Shown here: positions 49,643-61,155 of the stretch, in pieces
Layout: every line of letters begins with the position of its first letter
Numbering within the stretch: the stretch's first letter is position 1
From: Streptomyces sp. NBC_00572
Lineage (GTDB): Bacteria > Actinomycetota > Actinomycetes > Streptomycetales > Streptomycetaceae
Reading direction: 5' to 3'
DNA length: 64,000 nt
Assembly (NCBI RefSeq): GCF_026341815.1
Contig: NZ_JAPENX010000001.1
Location: forward strand, 434,001-498,000
The notes under the pieces: model-generated
Database searches by the model: none
The model's input: the letters and a program-made list of their open reading frames with translations, nothing else
What the model was told of the DNA's origin: nothing
Position numbers and translations under genes: made by a program

Positions 49643-50758
49643 TCAGCCCAGGAGGGTGCTCAGCTCGACGTGCTCGAGGCCGTGCGCCTCGGCGACCTCC
49701 TTGTAAACCACCTTGCCGTCATGGGTGTTGAGGCCCAGACCGAGCGCGGCGTCGCGGCGCAGCGCCTCGACCCAGCCGTTGTTCGCCAGCGACACGATGT
49801 AGGGCAGCGTGGCGTTGGTGAGGGCGTAGGTGGAGGTGTTCGGGACCGCGCCGGGCATGTTGGCGACGCAGTAGAAGACCGAGTTGTGGACCTGGAAGGT
49901 CGGCTCGGCGTGGGTGGTCGGGTGCGAGTCCTCGAAGCAGCCGCCCTGGTCGATCGCAATGTCGACAAGGACACTTCCGGGCTTCATCTTGGCGACGAGC
50001 TCGTTGGTGACCAGCTTCGGGGCCTTGGCGCCCGGGATGAGGACGGCGCCGATGACGAGGTCGGCCTCGACGACGGCCTTCTCCAGCTCGTAGGCGTTGG
50101 AGACGATCGTCTGCACCTTGGTGCCGAAGATCTTGTCGGCCTCGCGGAGCTTGTTGATGTCACGGTCGAGCAGGGTCACGTGGAAGCCCATGCCGACGGC
50201 GATCTGGGTGGCGTTCCAGCCGGAGACGCCGCCGCCGATGACGACGGCCCTGCCGGCGTGGGTGCCGGGCACGCCGCCGGGGAGGACGCCACGGCCGCCG
50301 GCCGAGCGCATCAGGTGGTACGCGCCGACCTGCGGGGCCAGGCGGCCCGCGACCTCGGACATCGGGGCGAGCAGCGGGAGCGCGCGGTTCGCGGTCTCGA
50401 CGGTCTCGTACGCGATGGCGGTGGTGCCGGACTCCAGGAGCGCGTCCGTGCACTCCTTGGAAGCGGCGAGGTGCAGGTAGGTGAAGAGCGTCTGGTCCTT
50501 GCGGAGACGGTGGTACTCCTCCGCGATCGGCTCCTTGACCTTGAGCAGCAGGTCGGCGGTGGCCCAGACCTCGTCGGCGGTGGGGAGGATCTCGGCGCCG
50601 GCGGCGACGTACTCCTCGTCCGTGATCGAGGAGCCGACACCGGCGTTCTGCTCGACGAAGACCTGGTGGCCGTGGCGGACGAGCTCGTGGACACCCGCAG
50701 GGGTGATGGCCACGCGGAACTCGTTGTTCTTGACCTCGCGGGGGATGCCGACCTTCAT
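49643..50758 (-). CDS. ald: Alanine dehydrogenase
   Basis: A 371-residue NAD-dependent enzyme that interconverts L-alanine and pyruvate plus ammonia. The N-terminus VGIPREVKNNEFRVAITPAG carries the Ala-binding Arg, AYHLMRSAGG and GGGVSGWNATQIAVGMG the NAD-binding fold, and DIAIDQGGCFEDSHPTTH the active site. The length matches the family. It is alone, with its own terminator. The upstream 147 bp hold a CGTTCGAACG palindrome (50845-50854). Confidence 0.96.
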   Translation of the reverse strand: MKVGIPREVKNNEFRVAITPAGVHELVRHGHQVFVEQNAGVGSSITDEEYVAAGAEILPTADEVWATADLLLKVKEPIAEEYHRLRKDQTLFTYLHLAASKECTDALLESGTTAIAYETVETANRALPLLAPMSEVAGRLAPQVGAYHLMRSAGGRGVLPGGVPGTHAGRAVVIGGGVSGWNATQIAVGMGFHVTLLDRDINKLREADKIFGTKVQTIVSNAYELEKAVVEADLVIGAVLIPGAKAPKLVTNELVAKMKPGSVLVDIAIDQGGCFEDSHPTTHAEPTFQVHNSVFYCVANMPGAVPNTSTYALTNATLPYIVSLANNGWVEALRRDAALGLGLNTHDGKVVYKEVAEAHGLEHVELSTLLG

Positions 50759-50905
50759 CGTCGATCACGGTCCTTGAATCAGGGGGGATACATGGGGCAC
50801 TGCGATACATACCCGGATGCACTGCGGCGCACCGGGGCAGACCACGTTCGAACGCGGCGCACCCAGTCTAATGAAGGAGTTCCCGCTGTCTAGCCTTTCA
50901 AAGTA

Positions 50906-52891
50906 CTAATCTTCGACGGACCCACTGCGGATTTCGTAGGCTGATCGTTCCGTTTCCAGCAGTCTCTCGGCCGCAGACCGGTGCAGCCGGGCCGCGGCGG
51001 GGTCGCCGAGCCGGTCGAGGGTGTCGGCGAGCCTCAGCTGGAGCGCGGCCTGGAGCCGGGTGTCCTGGGCCCGCCGGGCCCACTCCACCGCCTCCTCGCA
51101 GGTCCGCAGGGACTCCTCGGGCCGTCCCGCGTACTCCTGGACCCGGGCGGCCTCGCTCAACGCCCGCGCGTAGCCCGGGAGATCGTCGAGCCGTCGGTAG
51201 CCGGACGCGGCGGCGCGCCAGTTCCGCAACGCCTCGCCGTACCGGCCCGCGTAGGTCTGTACGGCGCCGAGGCGGGCGTACAGCCTGGCCTGATCGGCGC
51301 GCTCGTCCCGGGCGAGGCGCTGGGCGAGCGCCCGCCCGTACCAGTCGCCGGCCCGCTGCCAGTCCCCCAGCTCCTGATAGGAGCCACCTACGGATTCCAT
51401 CGCGCGACCGGTCGCGTACGGGTCATTTGCTGCGCGTCCGGCATCCAGAGCCGACCGATATCGCAGCAGAGCGTCTTTCGTCCTGCCGGTGCGGGCATCG
51501 AGATCGGCCAGATTCAGCAGGGCGGCGGCTCGCTCCCGGTGCAGTCCGCGCCGCTCGGCCACGTCCAGGACCAGCTGGTGCAGCCCGTACAGCTCGGGCG
51601 CGGCGGCCTCGGCACCCCGGTGCGCGGCGAGCGCCCTGACCAGGGAGGCGACCAGCCGGCGGGCCAGCGTGTCGAGCTCCCCGTCGGCGACGGCGAGCCG
51701 GGCTGAGGCCAGCAGGAAGGACTGCCGGGAGCGCAGCCAGACGGCGCCGGCGGCGGCGTTGGGGAAGCGCAGGGCGCGCGGCAGACCGGCCAGTTTCCTA
51801 CGGGCCGGCGAGCCCTCGGATTCGGTGACCGCACGGCAGGACTGGAGGAGCCGTACGGTCCGCTCCAGCATCCGGGCCCGCGCGAGCTGCACCTCGGCGG
51901 GCCGGTCGCGCTCCTCCAGCTGAGCGCGAAGGAGGGGGACGAGATGGCCGGGAACCTCGTACTGCCCGTCCTCCCCGGCCGAGACGAGCCCCAGGGCGGC
52001 GAAGTCGGCGAGGGTGGTCGCCGCGGCCGAGACCGAGCAGCCGGCCAGGGCGGAGGCGGTGTGGGCGTCGGCCCGGCCCAGCGGGGCGAGCACCAGGAAT
52101 CGCAGTATCCGGGCGGCCGTCGCCGGCAGCGCCTCATGGGCGAGCAGGAAGGCGCGGGTGAGCGGGTCGCCGCTGAGCGCGCGGAGCCGCTTGGCGAGGT
52201 CGGCGACGGAGGCCTTGGGCTGGGTGGAAAGCCAGCCACCGGCGAGAACGACCGCGGCGGGCAGCCCGCCGCACTCCTCCACCAGACTCTCGGCGGCCTG
52301 CGGATCGACGGTGATGCGTACGGAGCCGGTGAAGGCGGTGAGCAGCTCGATGGCCGACTTGGGGTCGAGCCCGCCGAGGGTGCAGGGCCGCACGTCGGGG
52401 ATACCGGTGAGCGGCCCGCGGGCGACGCCGACCACCAGGGATTCGGGGTTGTCGGGGATGAGCGGATCGGCGTGCTCGGCATCGACGGCGTCGTCGAGGA
52501 CCAGGACGGCCCGGCGCTCGCCGAGCGCCGCGCGGACCAGCTCGGTCAGCTCGTCCTCGGCGGCGCCGGGGGGCTCGGCGACCCCGAGCGCGGCGAGGAG
52601 TTCCTGGGCGACGCGGGCGGTGGGGACGGGGTCGCCGCCGGGCTCGGTGAGCCGGGCCCGGAAGATCCCGTCGGGGTACCGGTCGGCGAGTCCGGCGGCC
52701 AGTTCCTCGGCGAGCGCGGTACGTCCGGAGCCGGGCTTCCCGGCGATGAGCAGGACACGGGCCCGGGGCGCCTTGCGGCCGGTGAGGGTGTCGAGGCCGG
52801 TCCGCTCGATGTCGGCGCGCAGGGCCTTCAACTCCCGCTGCCGGCCGAAGAACTGCCGGCTGCCGGCCGCCGCCACCGCCTGATCCGTCAC
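50906..52891 (-). CDS. NB-ARC-like ATPase with C-terminal TPR repeats
   Basis: A 661-residue signal-transduction ATPase. Residues about 15-250 form a STAND/NB-ARC-like domain: FFGRQRELKAL, P-loop GKPGSGRT (51-58) with Arg57 instead of Lys, Walker B RAVLVLDDAVD and GLPAAVVLAGGWL. A winged-helix-like region (260-335) follows, then tetratricopeptide repeats from about 440 to 640 (GRTKDALLRYRSALDAGRA, WQRAGDWYGRALAQRLAR). It has no DNA-binding or effector domain at the N-terminus. GTG 52891 with GGGAG 8 nt upstream is chosen because the longer frame adds only basic residues. Its signal is unknown. Confidence 0.78.
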   Translation of the reverse strand: MTDQAVAAAGSRQFFGRQRELKALRADIERTGLDTLTGRKAPRARVLLIAGKPGSGRTALAEELAAGLADRYPDGIFRARLTEPGGDPVPTARVAQELLAALGVAEPPGAAEDELTELVRAALGERRAVLVLDDAVDAEHADPLIPDNPESLVVGVARGPLTGIPDVRPCTLGGLDPKSAIELLTAFTGSVRITVDPQAAESLVEECGGLPAAVVLAGGWLSTQPKASVADLAKRLRALSGDPLTRAFLLAHEALPATAARILRFLVLAPLGRADAHTASALAGCSVSAAATTLADFAALGLVSAGEDGQYEVPGHLVPLLRAQLEERDRPAEVQLARARMLERTVRLLQSCRAVTESEGSPARRKLAGLPRALRFPNAAAGAVWLRSRQSFLLASARLAVADGELDTLARRLVASLVRALAAHRGAEAAAPELYGLHQLVLDVAERRGLHRERAAALLNLADLDARTGRTKDALLRYRSALDAGRAANDPYATGRAMESVGGSYQELGDWQRAGDWYGRALAQRLARDERADQARLYARLGAVQTYAGRYGEALRNWRAAASGYRRLDDLPGYARALSEAARVQEYAGRPEESLRTCEEAVEWARRAQDTRLQAALQLRLADTLDRLGDPAAARLHRSAAERLLETERSAYEIRSGSVED

Positions 52892-53125
52892 GGGCCACGC
52901 TCCCGTCCACCTGCGCACGAGCCGATCCCGCGGGGGTCTCCGCACGGGCGATTCCGAGCGTAGTTCAGGGCATGCACCGCACCTTGCGGAGCAGGGCGGA
53001 CAGTTCCCCCGATCGGATCAGCCGATCGTCAGACCGGCCACCCGCCCCCGGGTGGGCAATCGCCCCGCGGGGCGGGACGGGTGGGCACCAGGGGAGGCGC
53101 GGGCCCACAACACCGCAGGCGCGGC

Positions 53126-53752
53126 CTACGCCTCGAAGGGGCGGGCCGGCCAGGGCGCGGTCGCCGGACGGAGCGACTCCAGCCCCTCGCCCCCGCGCAC
53201 CGCGGCGAGCGACAGCACCCCCACCACCAGGCAGTTGTTGTGCAGCTCCCCCGCAAGCACCCCTCGCACCAGATCCGCCAGCGGAACCCGCGCGAGCTCC
53301 ATGTCTGCCTCCTCCTCGGAGACCTCGAAGCGCTCCCCCTCCGCCTCCGAGAGACCGCGCGCCAGGAAGATCCGTACGGCCTCGTCGCAGCCGCCCGGGG
53401 TGGTGTAGACGTCGGTCAGGACCCGCCAGTCCTCGGCCTTGACGTGCGCCTCCTCGTACAGCTCGCGCTGGGCGGCGTGCAGCGGGTTCTCGCCGGGCAC
53501 GTCGAGGAGTCCCGCCGGGATCTCCCAGAGCTTCTGCCGCACCGGGTGCCGGTACTGCTTGAGCAACAGGACCCGGTCCTGGTCGTCGAGGGCCAGGACG
53601 GCCACCGAGCCGGGGTGGACCTGGTAGTCGCGGCGCGCGACCGTGCCGTCCGGCATGACCACGTCGTCCGTGCGGACACTCGTCTTGTTTCCCTGGAAAG
53701 GGGTCGTCGTCTCGACGACCCGCCACTCCTCCGGGGTGTCCTGCAACTCCAT
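53126..53752 (-). CDS. NUDIX hydrolase, ADP-ribose pyrophosphatase type
   Basis: A 208-residue NUDIX enzyme that should split ADP-ribose into AMP and ribose-5-phosphate. The NUDIX box is GLLDVPGENPLHAAQRELYEEAHV: RE and EE metal-binding residues are intact, while the final Gly of the consensus is His. The upstream QYRHPVRQKLWEIPAG and downstream VYTTPGGCDEAVRIFLA are typical of ADPRases. ATG 53752 has GGAGG 7 nt upstream; three extra in-frame codons are not needed. It is 78 bp past the pyrG stop but separated by a strong terminator. Confidence 0.85.
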   Translation of the reverse strand: MELQDTPEEWRVVETTTPFQGNKTSVRTDDVVMPDGTVARRDYQVHPGSVAVLALDDQDRVLLLKQYRHPVRQKLWEIPAGLLDVPGENPLHAAQRELYEEAHVKAEDWRVLTDVYTTPGGCDEAVRIFLARGLSEAEGERFEVSEEEADMELARVPLADLVRGVLAGELHNNCLVVGVLSLAAVRGGEGLESLRPATAPWPARPFEA

Positions 53753-53776
53753 GAGCTGTCCTCCCACATACGAAAA

Positions 53777-53810
53777 CCGGGGTACGGGTCCGTCAGGACC
53801 CGTACCCCGG
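53777..53810 (-). terminator. Rho-independent terminator of pyrG
   Basis: Perfect 15-bp stem CCGGGGTACGGGTCC with a GTCA loop. On the minus strand TTTTCG follows. It ends the pyrG transcript 20 bp after the stop. Confidence 0.92.
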
Positions 53811-53829
53811 CAACGTTAACGCGCGGCGA

Positions 53830-55488
<1,659 letters not shown>

Positions 55489-56194
55489 CGCCAAGAGGGG
55501 GCTCCCGTGGTCGCGTTTGGAGGTGCGTACCGGCGTCCCCTCCGGAAGAATCGGGGGGTGCCGTCGCTGCGGTTTCGGGGTCCTCGGCTGTCGCCGTTTC
55601 CCACCGGTCCACGGGGTACCAGGGTATCAGCGACATCGGGAGACCGCTTCCGGCCACACGCGGCAGTCGGGTGTACACGGACGGCGACATGCGGGCGGAC
55701 CGAGCTCCCACCGGGCGGCGGACCGACCTCCGACCGGACAGGGACCGGCCCCCTCCCACCGGACGGGAGGACGGGCCCCGCAGGACGGGAGGACGGCCTC
55801 ACAGGACGGCGGGACGGCCCCGCAGAGCGGGCGGATCCACGGCCCACCAGCGGCGGACCGGCCTCGCGCCGGGCGAAGGGAGGAGCTCCCACCTGCGAAA
55901 GACGGACCTTTCACCGACGATGGACGGACTTCCACCGACGAACAGGACCCGTTCACCCGATCGGAGCAACACCGTTACCGGCGTGATCACCGGGTCACTA
56001 GGGTGCGACGTATCCTGCTCGGACATTGCCCGCCGAGCCGGCCGGCCAGCGGCACCATCCCGCCCGTCACCCGGACCAAGTGCTCGTCGAAGACCCTTGA
56101 CCGTTGACACACGCAGACCCGGCTGACACCCAGCCGGCGCATCTGAGCAAGCGCCCCGCGGGGCGGACGTGGCCGTTCGACTGGAGTGAAGCAC
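55489..56194. other. Long intergenic region between pyrG and GH15 genes
   Basis: A 706-bp region with no gene that I can support. It holds a 3-unit tandem repeat (55761-55824), a TAGGGT -10-like hexamer at 55999-56004, a palindrome CGCCCCGCGGGGCG near 56150 and a CCGGCTG-CAGCCGG hairpin near 56125. Six-frame readings lack both a good start and codon bias. Confidence 0.55.
55761..55824. repeat. 21-22-bp tandem repeat, three units
   Basis: Units of the type GGACGGGAGGACGGCCCCGCA at 55761-55782, 55783-55803 and 55804-55824, differing at a few bases. Non-coding, in the region upstream of pyrG and GH15. Confidence 0.75.
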
Positions 56195-57997
56195 GTGGCC
56201 GGGCGCATCGAGGATTACGCACTCATCGGAGACATGCAGACCGCCGCCCTGGTCTGCCGGGACGGCAGCGTCGACTGGCTGTGTCTCCCCCGATTCGACT
56301 CCCACGCGATCTTCGCCGGACTGCTGGGCACCGAGGAGCACGGGTTCTGGCGGGTGGGCCCCGCCGGGCCCGCCGACGCCGAACCGGCCCCGGCCGACCG
56401 GCGCCGCTACAAGGGCGACTCGCTCATCCTGGAATCCGAGTGGGACACCGACCGCGGCACGGTCCGGGTGACCGACTTCATGCCGCCGCGCGACGGCGCC
56501 CCGCAGCTGATCCGGATCGTGGAGGGCGTCTCCGGCCGGGTCCGGATGCGTTCCTCGCTGCGCATGCGGTTCAGCTACGGCCGGATCGTGCCGTGGGTCC
56601 ACAAGGTCGGGGAGCGCACGGTCGCCGTCGCGGGACCCGACTCGGTGTGGCTGGACACCGACGCCGAGACGCACGGCAAGGACCTCACCACGTACTCCGA
56701 CTTCACCGTGAACCCCGGGGACCGGATCACCTTCACGCTCTCCTGGCAGCCCTCCCACAAGGAGCCGCCGGCCCTTCCGGACCCCGAGGGCTCCCTGGAG
56801 GCGACCGCCGACTTCTGGCGCGAATGGGTCGAACACTGCACGTATCACGGCCCCTACCGGGAGGCCGTGATCCGTTCCCTGATCACCCTGAAGGCGCTGA
56901 CGTACGCGCCGACCGGCGGGATCGTGGCCGCGCCGACCACCTCGCTGCCCGAGGAGATCGGCGGCGTCCGCAACTGGGACTACCGCTACACCTGGCTGCG
57001 CGACGCGGCGATCACCCTGTCCTCGATGCTGCGCACCGGCTACCGCGAGGAGGCCCGAGCCTGGCGGGACTGGCTGCTCCGCGCGGTCGCCGGCGACCCG
57101 GAGAACCTCCAGATCATGTACGGCATCGCCGGCGAGCGGGAGCTCGGCGAGGCGGAGCTCGACTGGCTCCCGGGGTACGAGAACTCCGGCCCGGTCCGGG
57201 TCGGCAACGGCGCCGCCAACCAGCTCCAGCTCGACGTCTACGGCGAGGTCACCGAGGCCCTCCACCTCGCGCACATGACGGGCCTGTCCCGCAACGACTA
57301 CGCCTCGCTCCTCCAGATCAAGCTGATCAACTACCTGGAGAAGCACTGGGACCAGCCGGACGAGGGCATCTGGGAGGTCCGCGGCCCGCGCCGCCACTTC
57401 GTGCACTCCAAGGTGATGGCCTGGGTGGCCGTCGACCGCACGATCAAGCTCATCGAGTCCGGGGACGCCGACGGCCCGCTGGAGCGCTGGCACGCGCTGC
57501 GCGACGAGATCCACCGGGACGTCTGCGAGAAGGGCTACGACCCCGAGCGGAACACCTTCACGCAGTCGTACGGCTCCAAGGAGCTGGACGCCTCGCTGCT
57601 GCTGATCCCGCAGATGGGCTTCCTGCCGCCGGACGACAAGCGGGTCATCGGCACCATCGAGGCGATCCAGCGCGAGCTGTCCACGGAGGACGGATTCGTG
57701 CTGCGCTACCCCACCTCCGGCGAGGAGGCCGGGGTCGACGGTCTGGAGGGCGACGAGGGCGCGTTCCTGGCGTGCTCGTTCTGGCTGGCCGACGACCTGG
57801 CGATGATCGGCCGGGTGGACGAGGCGCGCTCGCTCTTCGAGCGGCTGCTCGCGCTCCGCAACGACCTGGGGCTGCTCGCCGAGGAGTGGGACCCGAGGCT
57901 CCAGCGGCAGGTCGGCAACTTCCCGCAGGCCTTCAGCCACGTGCCACTGATCGACACGGCACTGCGCCTGACGGCGAGCGGGGCGTACGGCGGCTGA
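56195..57997 (+). CDS. GH15-family glycoside hydrolase (trehalase/glucoamylase type)
   Basis: A 600-residue cytosolic glycosidase. It has the N-terminal beta-sandwich domain (AGRIEDYALIGDMQTAALVCRDGS) and the (alpha/alpha)6 catalytic barrel with RNWDYRYTWLRDAA and the late EEWDPRLQRQVGNFPQAFSH, typical of GH15. Mycobacterial relatives are trehalases; glucoamylase activity is another option. No signal peptide is seen. GTG 56195 is chosen because GGAG lies 8 nt upstream; GTG 56186 would lack this. TAGGGT at 55999 may be its promoter -10, leaving a long leader with hairpins. Confidence 0.88.
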   Translation: MAGRIEDYALIGDMQTAALVCRDGSVDWLCLPRFDSHAIFAGLLGTEEHGFWRVGPAGPADAEPAPADRRRYKGDSLILESEWDTDRGTVRVTDFMPPRDGAPQLIRIVEGVSGRVRMRSSLRMRFSYGRIVPWVHKVGERTVAVAGPDSVWLDTDAETHGKDLTTYSDFTVNPGDRITFTLSWQPSHKEPPALPDPEGSLEATADFWREWVEHCTYHGPYREAVIRSLITLKALTYAPTGGIVAAPTTSLPEEIGGVRNWDYRYTWLRDAAITLSSMLRTGYREEARAWRDWLLRAVAGDPENLQIMYGIAGERELGEAELDWLPGYENSGPVRVGNGAANQLQLDVYGEVTEALHLAHMTGLSRNDYASLLQIKLINYLEKHWDQPDEGIWEVRGPRRHFVHSKVMAWVAVDRTIKLIESGDADGPLERWHALRDEIHRDVCEKGYDPERNTFTQSYGSKELDASLLLIPQMGFLPPDDKRVIGTIEAIQRELSTEDGFVLRYPTSGEEAGVDGLEGDEGAFLACSFWLADDLAMIGRVDEARSLFERLLALRNDLGLLAEEWDPRLQRQVGNFPQAFSHVPLIDTALRLTASGAYGG

Positions 57998-58080
57998 GGA
58001 ACGCCGCCCGGCACGCGCGGGACAGGCCCCGGACCTACGATGAAGGGGTCCCTGTCCCCCCTCGTGAAAGGGGGGCTCCC

Positions 58081-59463
58081 ATGGGCCCCCACATCTCGGA
58101 AAGCGCCCTGTCAGGGCTGGTCGAGGACCTCGCGGGCGAGGTGATCGTCCCGGGTGATCCGGGCTACGACGAAGCCCGTGCCCTTCACAACGGCATGATC
58201 GACCACCGTCCCTCGGTGATCGCCCAGTGCGCGAGCCAGGCGGACGTGTCCAACGCGATCCTCTTCGGGCGCGCGTGCGAACTCCCGATCGCGGTGCGGG
58301 GCGGCGGCCACAGCGTCGCCGGGACCTCCGTGATCGACGGCTCGATCGTCGTCGACCTGCGCCGGATGCACGCGGTCGTCGTGGACCCGGAGGACATGAC
58401 GGTACGGGTCGAGGGCGGGGCGACGATGGGGCAGATGGACCACGCCTGCCAGCCGTTCCACGTGGCGACCACCGGCGGACGGGTGTCCACCACCGGGATC
58501 GGCGGCTTCACGCTGGGCGGCGGATCAGGCTGGCTGGAGCGGAAGTTCGGTCTCGCCAGCGACAACCTGCTGGCCGCCGACCTGATCACGGCCGAGGGCA
58601 AGCACGTCCACACGGACGCGGAGGAGAACCCGGAGCTGTTCTGGGCGCTGCACGGCGGCGGCGGCAACTTCGGGGTGGCGACCTCGCTGACGCTGCGGCT
58701 GTACGAGCTGCCGCGGATGAGCGTCGTGATGCTGTTCTTCCTGCCCGACAACGCGCCCGAGGTGATCCGCGCCTTCCGGGACATCGCCGGCACCGCCCCG
58801 GACGAGGTGGGCGGCGGGGCGATCTACCTGCCCGCACCGCCCGAGCCGTTCGTCCCGGAGGACCTGGTCGGCAAGCTGGTCTGCGGGACGGTCCTCACGA
58901 ACGCCGGTCCGGTCGAGGAGCTGAGGGAGCTCGCGGCGCCGCTGTTCGCCCTGAGCCCCGTGATCGAGATCGTCACGGACATCCCGTACACGGAGCTGCA
59001 GTCCATGCTCGACGACCCGCCCGGACTGCGGAACTACTGGTCGGCCGAGTACCTGCGCGACTTCCCCGACGAGGCCGTGGACACCTTCTGCGACCGCGGC
59101 GCGCGGATCCCGGCGTCCACCGCCACCCAGCACGTGCTGTTCATGATGGGCGGGGCCGTGGCCGCCGGGCCCTCCCGCTATCCACAGCCGTGGCGCACCG
59201 CTCCCTGGGCGGTGCACCCGTTCGCGACCTGGGAGGACCCGGCGTACGACGAGCAGGCGAAGCAGTGGGTGCGCGACGTGCGGGCCGACGTACGGCCGTG
59301 GGCGCTCGACGCGACGTACCTGAACTTCGTCGGCGCCGAGGGCGAGCAGCGGATCGTCTCCTCGTTCGGCGAGGAGAACTATCGGCGGCTCGCCGCCGTG
59401 AAGGCCACGTACGACCCCGACAACGTGTTCCGGTTCAACCAGAACATCGTCCCGGCCGGATGA
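58081..59463 (+). CDS. FAD-linked oxidase (BBE-type)
   Basis: A 460-residue flavoenzyme of the VAO/berberine-bridge family. The FAD domain has IAVRGGGHSVAGTSVIDG (His for covalent FAD) and TGGRVSTTGIGGFTLGGG; the usual second Cys link is absent, so FAD would be single-bonded at most. The C-terminal BBE motif DATYLNFVGAEGEQ...YRRLAAVKATYDPDNVFRFNQNI is clear. It may oxidise an alcohol or sugar. ATG 58081 has AAGGGGGG shortly upstream. It follows the GH15 gene by 83 bp and converges on the amine oxidase with 6 bp between stops. Confidence 0.85.
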   Translation: MGPHISESALSGLVEDLAGEVIVPGDPGYDEARALHNGMIDHRPSVIAQCASQADVSNAILFGRACELPIAVRGGGHSVAGTSVIDGSIVVDLRRMHAVVVDPEDMTVRVEGGATMGQMDHACQPFHVATTGGRVSTTGIGGFTLGGGSGWLERKFGLASDNLLAADLITAEGKHVHTDAEENPELFWALHGGGGNFGVATSLTLRLYELPRMSVVMLFFLPDNAPEVIRAFRDIAGTAPDEVGGGAIYLPAPPEPFVPEDLVGKLVCGTVLTNAGPVEELRELAAPLFALSPVIEIVTDIPYTELQSMLDDPPGLRNYWSAEYLRDFPDEAVDTFCDRGARIPASTATQHVLFMMGGAVAAGPSRYPQPWRTAPWAVHPFATWEDPAYDEQAKQWVRDVRADVRPWALDATYLNFVGAEGEQRIVSSFGEENYRRLAAVKATYDPDNVFRFNQNIVPAG

Positions 59464-59469
59464 GCCGGC

Positions 59470-61122
59470 TCATCGCAGCGCGTCGATCACCTCCCGGGCG
59501 GCGCGCTCGCCCTCCGTGGCCCCGCCTTCCATGAAGCCCTGGAAGTCGTACGAACAGTGCTCGCCGCCGATGTGGACATTGCCCTGGGCGGTCCCCTCGT
59601 ACCCGGCGTACCGGTGGAGATAGCCGACCGGCCAGCAGGAGTACGCGCCCAGCGAGTACGGGTTCCGGTGCCAGGCGGAGAGCTGGGCGCGGCCCGTGTA
59701 CGCCCGGGAGGTGCCGGGGAAGAAGGCGTCGATGCCCGCGAGGTGGCGGGTGACGAGGTTCCGTACGTACGGGTCGGACTCGGTGGAGAAGGGCCCGGCG
59801 GGCGTCAGCGACCTGGCGAGGCCGCCGCCGCCGTACTGGAGGAGGATGCCGCCGGTCCCGCCCTGGATCTTGGTGGTCTCCCAGGTCTGCTGGACCTCGG
59901 TGTCGGTGAAGCAGTCACCGGCCGAGACGCCCGGCCAGGCGCCGGTGCCACGCCAGGGGCGGGTGCCGAACTGCATGTTGAGCTTGGTGCAGTGACCCAT
60001 CCGGGCGTCCCGCAGCAGGTTCCTCATGAGCGGGTCGAACGCGGCCTGGGACAGGTCGATCTCCTTGAGGACCGGCAGCGGGAGGCAGAGGATCGTGTGG
60101 TCGGCGGTGACGGTCCTGGTGGCACCGGCCTCGGCGAAGGTCAGCGTCTGGGTGCCGTCGGCGTTGGCGCGTACGGCGGTCAGCGACCAGCCCGGGCGCA
60201 GGGTGCCCGGGGCGAGCGCCCCGGCGACGGCGTTCGGGAGCCGGTCGTTGCCGCCGACGATGTGGTACCGCTCGTTGGACAGGCCCCAGATGTTGAAGTT
60301 GCCGGGATTGGTCTGGTAGCCCATGAGCAGCACCAGGGCGAGCGAGGACTGCTCGGTGGTGTCCGCCCCGTACTCGACGTTGTAGGCGACGTCGATGAAG
60401 CGGCCGAGGGGCGAGGAGTGCCCACCGGGGACCCGGGTCTCGATCCACTCGTGGATCGACATGTTGTCGAGTGCGGTGCCCGTGGGGGTGGTCTGGTTCC
60501 AGAAGACCTCCCCCGCGTCCGAGAGGTCCCGGCGCAGCAGCTGGTAGACCGCCTTGAAGTCCTCGTCGGCCTGGGCACGGGGGTAGTACGCGCCGTTGAA
60601 CCAGAGGACCTCCTCCGCTCCGTTGGGCCCGCCGCCGAGGAAGTCCTCCACAGGGAGGTCGAAGCGGCGGCAGAGCTCCAGGATCTTCTTGTGGCTGGTG
60701 TCGATCAGCTCGCCGCCGATCTCGGAGGTCTGCCCGTACGCCCAGTGGGCGCGCTGGGTCCACATGCGGCCGCCGACCCGGGTGGGGTTCGCCTCGTAGA
60801 GCACCGGGGTGAGGCCGGCGTCCTGGAGGGTGAGGGCGGCGGTGAGGCCGGAGATCCCGGCGCCGACGACGGCGACCCGGGCGGTGCTCTTGACCGGCGG
60901 GTCCGGGGTGGCGGCGCGCGCGGGCACGGCCCCGCCCAGACCGGCGGCCCCGGCCCCGACGACGGCGACACCGGCAGCGGCGGCGTACGTGAGGAGGGAG
61001 CGGCGCCCGAGGGCGTCGGCTCTCATGCCGCGGAGCTCGTCGACGGGGAGGTTCAGCCGCCGCGCGTCGGCGTGGTCGGCGGCCAGTTTCTTCAGGAGGT
61101 GCATCGGGTTGGTGCGTGCCAT
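59470..61122 (-). CDS. Flavin monoamine oxidase / L-amino acid oxidase, Tat exported
   Basis: A 550-residue FAD amine oxidase. A Tat-type motif GRRSLLTYAAAAGVAVVG (around 38-56) predicts export. The FAD fold reads VAVVGAGISGLTAALTLQDAG with GGRMWTQRAHW and the C-terminal GYEGTAQGNVHIGGEHCSYDFQGFMEGG. Such enzymes deaminate amines or L-amino acids with H2O2 release. The long region before the Tat motif (residues 1-37) is unusual. The ATG lies 33 bp after the APC permease stop, so the two form an operon. Confidence 0.87.
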   Translation of the reverse strand: MARTNPMHLLKKLAADHADARRLNLPVDELRGMRADALGRRSLLTYAAAAGVAVVGAGAAGLGGAVPARAATPDPPVKSTARVAVVGAGISGLTAALTLQDAGLTPVLYEANPTRVGGRMWTQRAHWAYGQTSEIGGELIDTSHKKILELCRRFDLPVEDFLGGGPNGAEEVLWFNGAYYPRAQADEDFKAVYQLLRRDLSDAGEVFWNQTTPTGTALDNMSIHEWIETRVPGGHSSPLGRFIDVAYNVEYGADTTEQSSLALVLLMGYQTNPGNFNIWGLSNERYHIVGGNDRLPNAVAGALAPGTLRPGWSLTAVRANADGTQTLTFAEAGATRTVTADHTILCLPLPVLKEIDLSQAAFDPLMRNLLRDARMGHCTKLNMQFGTRPWRGTGAWPGVSAGDCFTDTEVQQTWETTKIQGGTGGILLQYGGGGLARSLTPAGPFSTESDPYVRNLVTRHLAGIDAFFPGTSRAYTGRAQLSAWHRNPYSLGAYSCWPVGYLHRYAGYEGTAQGNVHIGGEHCSYDFQGFMEGGATEGERAAREVIDALR

Positions 61123-61155
61123 GGGGCGCTCCTGGAGGAGAGAAGGGGATTCAGC

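Noticed and set aside
50845..50854. CGTTCGAACG palindrome as a third LexA box
   Set aside because: It has the wrong half-site order and spacing for the SOS box (TCGAAC-N4-GTTCGA).
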